From: Actinocatenispora rupis | GTDB lineage: Bacteria > Actinomycetota > Actinomycetes > Mycobacteriales > Micromonosporaceae | DNA: 64,000 bases | Reading direction: 5' to 3' | NCBI RefSeq assembly: GCF_016861975.1 | Contig: NZ_BOMB01000049.1 | Coordinates: 1-64,000, forward strand | Part shown: positions 63,064-64,000 of the stretch, one piece after another | How positions within the stretch are numbered: position 1 is the first letter of the stretch | Layout of the letters: each line of letters opens with the position of its first letter | Position numbers and translations under genes: made by a program | The notes under the pieces: model-generated | The model's input: the letters and a program-made list of their open reading frames with translations, nothing else | The model's database searches: none | Told to the model about the DNA's origin: nothing

Positions 63064-64000
63064 TCACGCGGCGACGCGGGCCGGGCGTACGAGGGCGTGG
63101 TGGAGGCCGTGGCCGAGGGCGAGGACGGCGGCGGTCGCCGCGCAGGTCAGCCACAGCGCGGGGGCGCCCGCGGCGAGCAGCCGGGCGCCGACCAGCGGCG
63201 CGACGACGGTGCCGACGCCCCAGGACAGTCCGTACACGGTGAGGACGCCGGCGGCGGCGTCGGGCGGTGCCATCCGGGACGCGACCGCCTGCTGGGTACC
63301 GAGCAGCAGCGCGCCGCTCGCGCCCTCCAGGGCGGCGCCCGCGACGAGGGCCGGCAGCGTACCCCAGGCCCAGCCGAGCAGGGCGGCGGTGAGCAGCGCG
63401 TACCCGGTGAGGAGCATGACGGGGGCGGCGACGCGCCTCTCCCAGCGGGCCACGAACCGCTGCGCGCCGATGGCCGCGGCGGCGGCGACCGCGAGCAGGC
63501 CGCCGGTGACGGACGGTGAGTGGCCGCCGGCCGCGACCGTCAGCGGCAGCATGAACACCACGACCATCAGCAGCGTCGCGGACACGCAGCCGACGCCGGT
63601 CCAGGCGAGCAGCCGGCCGGACACGGCGGCCCGCCACGTACCGCGGGACCGGGTGCGCGCGACGGCGGGCAGGCGCAGCAGGACGACCGCGGCGGCGACC
63701 AGGCTGGTACCGGCGTCGACGAGGAACAGCGCGCCGATGCTCCACCGGGACACGACCGCGGCGACGGCGCCCGCGGCGACACCCGCGACGGACAGCGCCG
63801 CCCAGAGCAGCGAGTAGCTGCCGGCCCGGCGTTCGGGTGGCACGCTCTGCGCGACGAGCCCCTGCGTCGCCGGTTCGACGATCTCGTACGCGAGGCCGAG
63901 GGCGACGGCGCCCACCGCCACGACCGGTACGGAGGGGCCGAGGGCGATGGCGGTCTGCGCGGCGGCACTGGCGACGAGACCGGTGAGCAGGGCGGGGCGG
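63064..64000 (-). CDS. MFS transporter, 5' end outside the window
   Basis: About 311 codons visible, open to the edge at 64000, so the N-terminal part is missing. Hydrophobic helices and loops such as VPPERRAGSYSLLWAALSVAGVAAG, LEGASGALLLGTQQAV and YGLSWGVGTVVAPLVGARLL fit the second part of an MFS exporter. Follows the GNAT gene's start by 28 bp on the same strand, possibly one operon. Confidence 0.85.
   Translation of the reverse strand, partial: RPALLTGLVASAAAQTAIALGPSVPVVAVGAVALGLAYEIVEPATQGLVAQSVPPERRAGSYSLLWAALSVAGVAAGAVAAVVSRWSIGALFLVDAGTSLVAAAVVLLRLPAVARTRSRGTWRAAVSGRLLAWTGVGCVSATLLMVVVFMLPLTVAAGGHSPSVTGGLLAVAAAAAIGAQRFVARWERRVAAPVMLLTGYALLTAALLGWAWGTLPALVAGAALEGASGALLLGTQQAVASRMAPPDAAAGVLTVYGLSWGVGTVVAPLVGARLLAAGAPALWLTCAATAAVLALGHGLHHALVRPARVAA

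Overview
The window is very G+C-rich DNA with frequent GTG starts, dense gene packing and several genes that appear to be read from leaderless mRNAs (a -10-like hexamer 6-7 nt before the start codon). Together with a type VII secretion (ESX-like) locus, an Rpf/LysM protein under a c-di-AMP riboswitch, a GarA-like FHA protein, Eis and snapalysin families, this points to a filamentous actinomycete, probably Micromonosporaceae. The genus is not provable from the sequence; an Actinocatenispora-like organism is a guess. No tRNA, rRNA, CRISPR array or intact transposase was seen.

Layout. 0-2.8 kb: a DUF1707 membrane protein and a DHA2-type MFS exporter behind a palindromic operator. 3.0-24 kb: a type VII secretion locus. 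It holds a sensor kinase, a mycosin-like protein whose catalytic triad is replaced, an ABC-F protein, a leftward operon (EccC, two WXG100 proteins, two hairpins, another small ESX-like protein, a long PPE-like protein, a secreted alpha/beta hydrolase and a small partner protein), a rightward operon (two or three WXG-type substrates, a YbaB-like protein, EccD), then FHA, a LuxR-type response regulator, EccB and EccE. 24.7-32.7 kb: esterase, small membrane proteins, DUF1906 glycosidase-like protein, class A penicillin-binding protein, CtaG, DinB and Rpf. 33-41.5 kb: FUSC-type exporter, then an editing-domain-less threonyl-tRNA synthetase behind a Thr-rich leader peptide and attenuator, and the Hen1/Pnkp RNA-repair pair. 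41.5-50.7 kb: TetR/cupin, serpin, His/Ser/Gly-rich lipoprotein, snapalysin, a fused alpha-beta glycyl-tRNA synthetase and an acyltransferase. 50.8-64 kb: ndk, Nei-type glycosylase, LysE, TetR/hydrolase, an XRE-MurA fusion, APH-like, MFS, Eis, a membrane-anchored protein kinase, pyrE, GNAT and the end of another MFS gene.

The most unusual signal is a dispersed, highly structured repeat present in three copies (about 19.85-20.28, 23.98-24.68 and 48.67-49.42 kb), each lying between two convergent genes. The two long copies carry an extra hairpin whose stem sequence differs between copies while base pairing is kept: 18 of 22 differences form nine compensated pairs. This is strong evidence that a folded RNA (or folded single-stranded DNA) is under selection. 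Other highlights are the pseudo-mycosin, the threonine attenuator, and an 8-times iterated 13-bp palindrome GTCCACWGTGGAC.

How parts may work together: the kinase at 3 kb and the orphan regulator at 21 kb could form one two-component system controlling secretion. EccB-EccC-EccD-EccE would form the inner-membrane channel and the WXG/PPE-like/hydrolase proteins its cargo. The ThrRS, Hen1 and Pnkp genes may form a response to tRNA damage or loss of charged tRNA-Thr.
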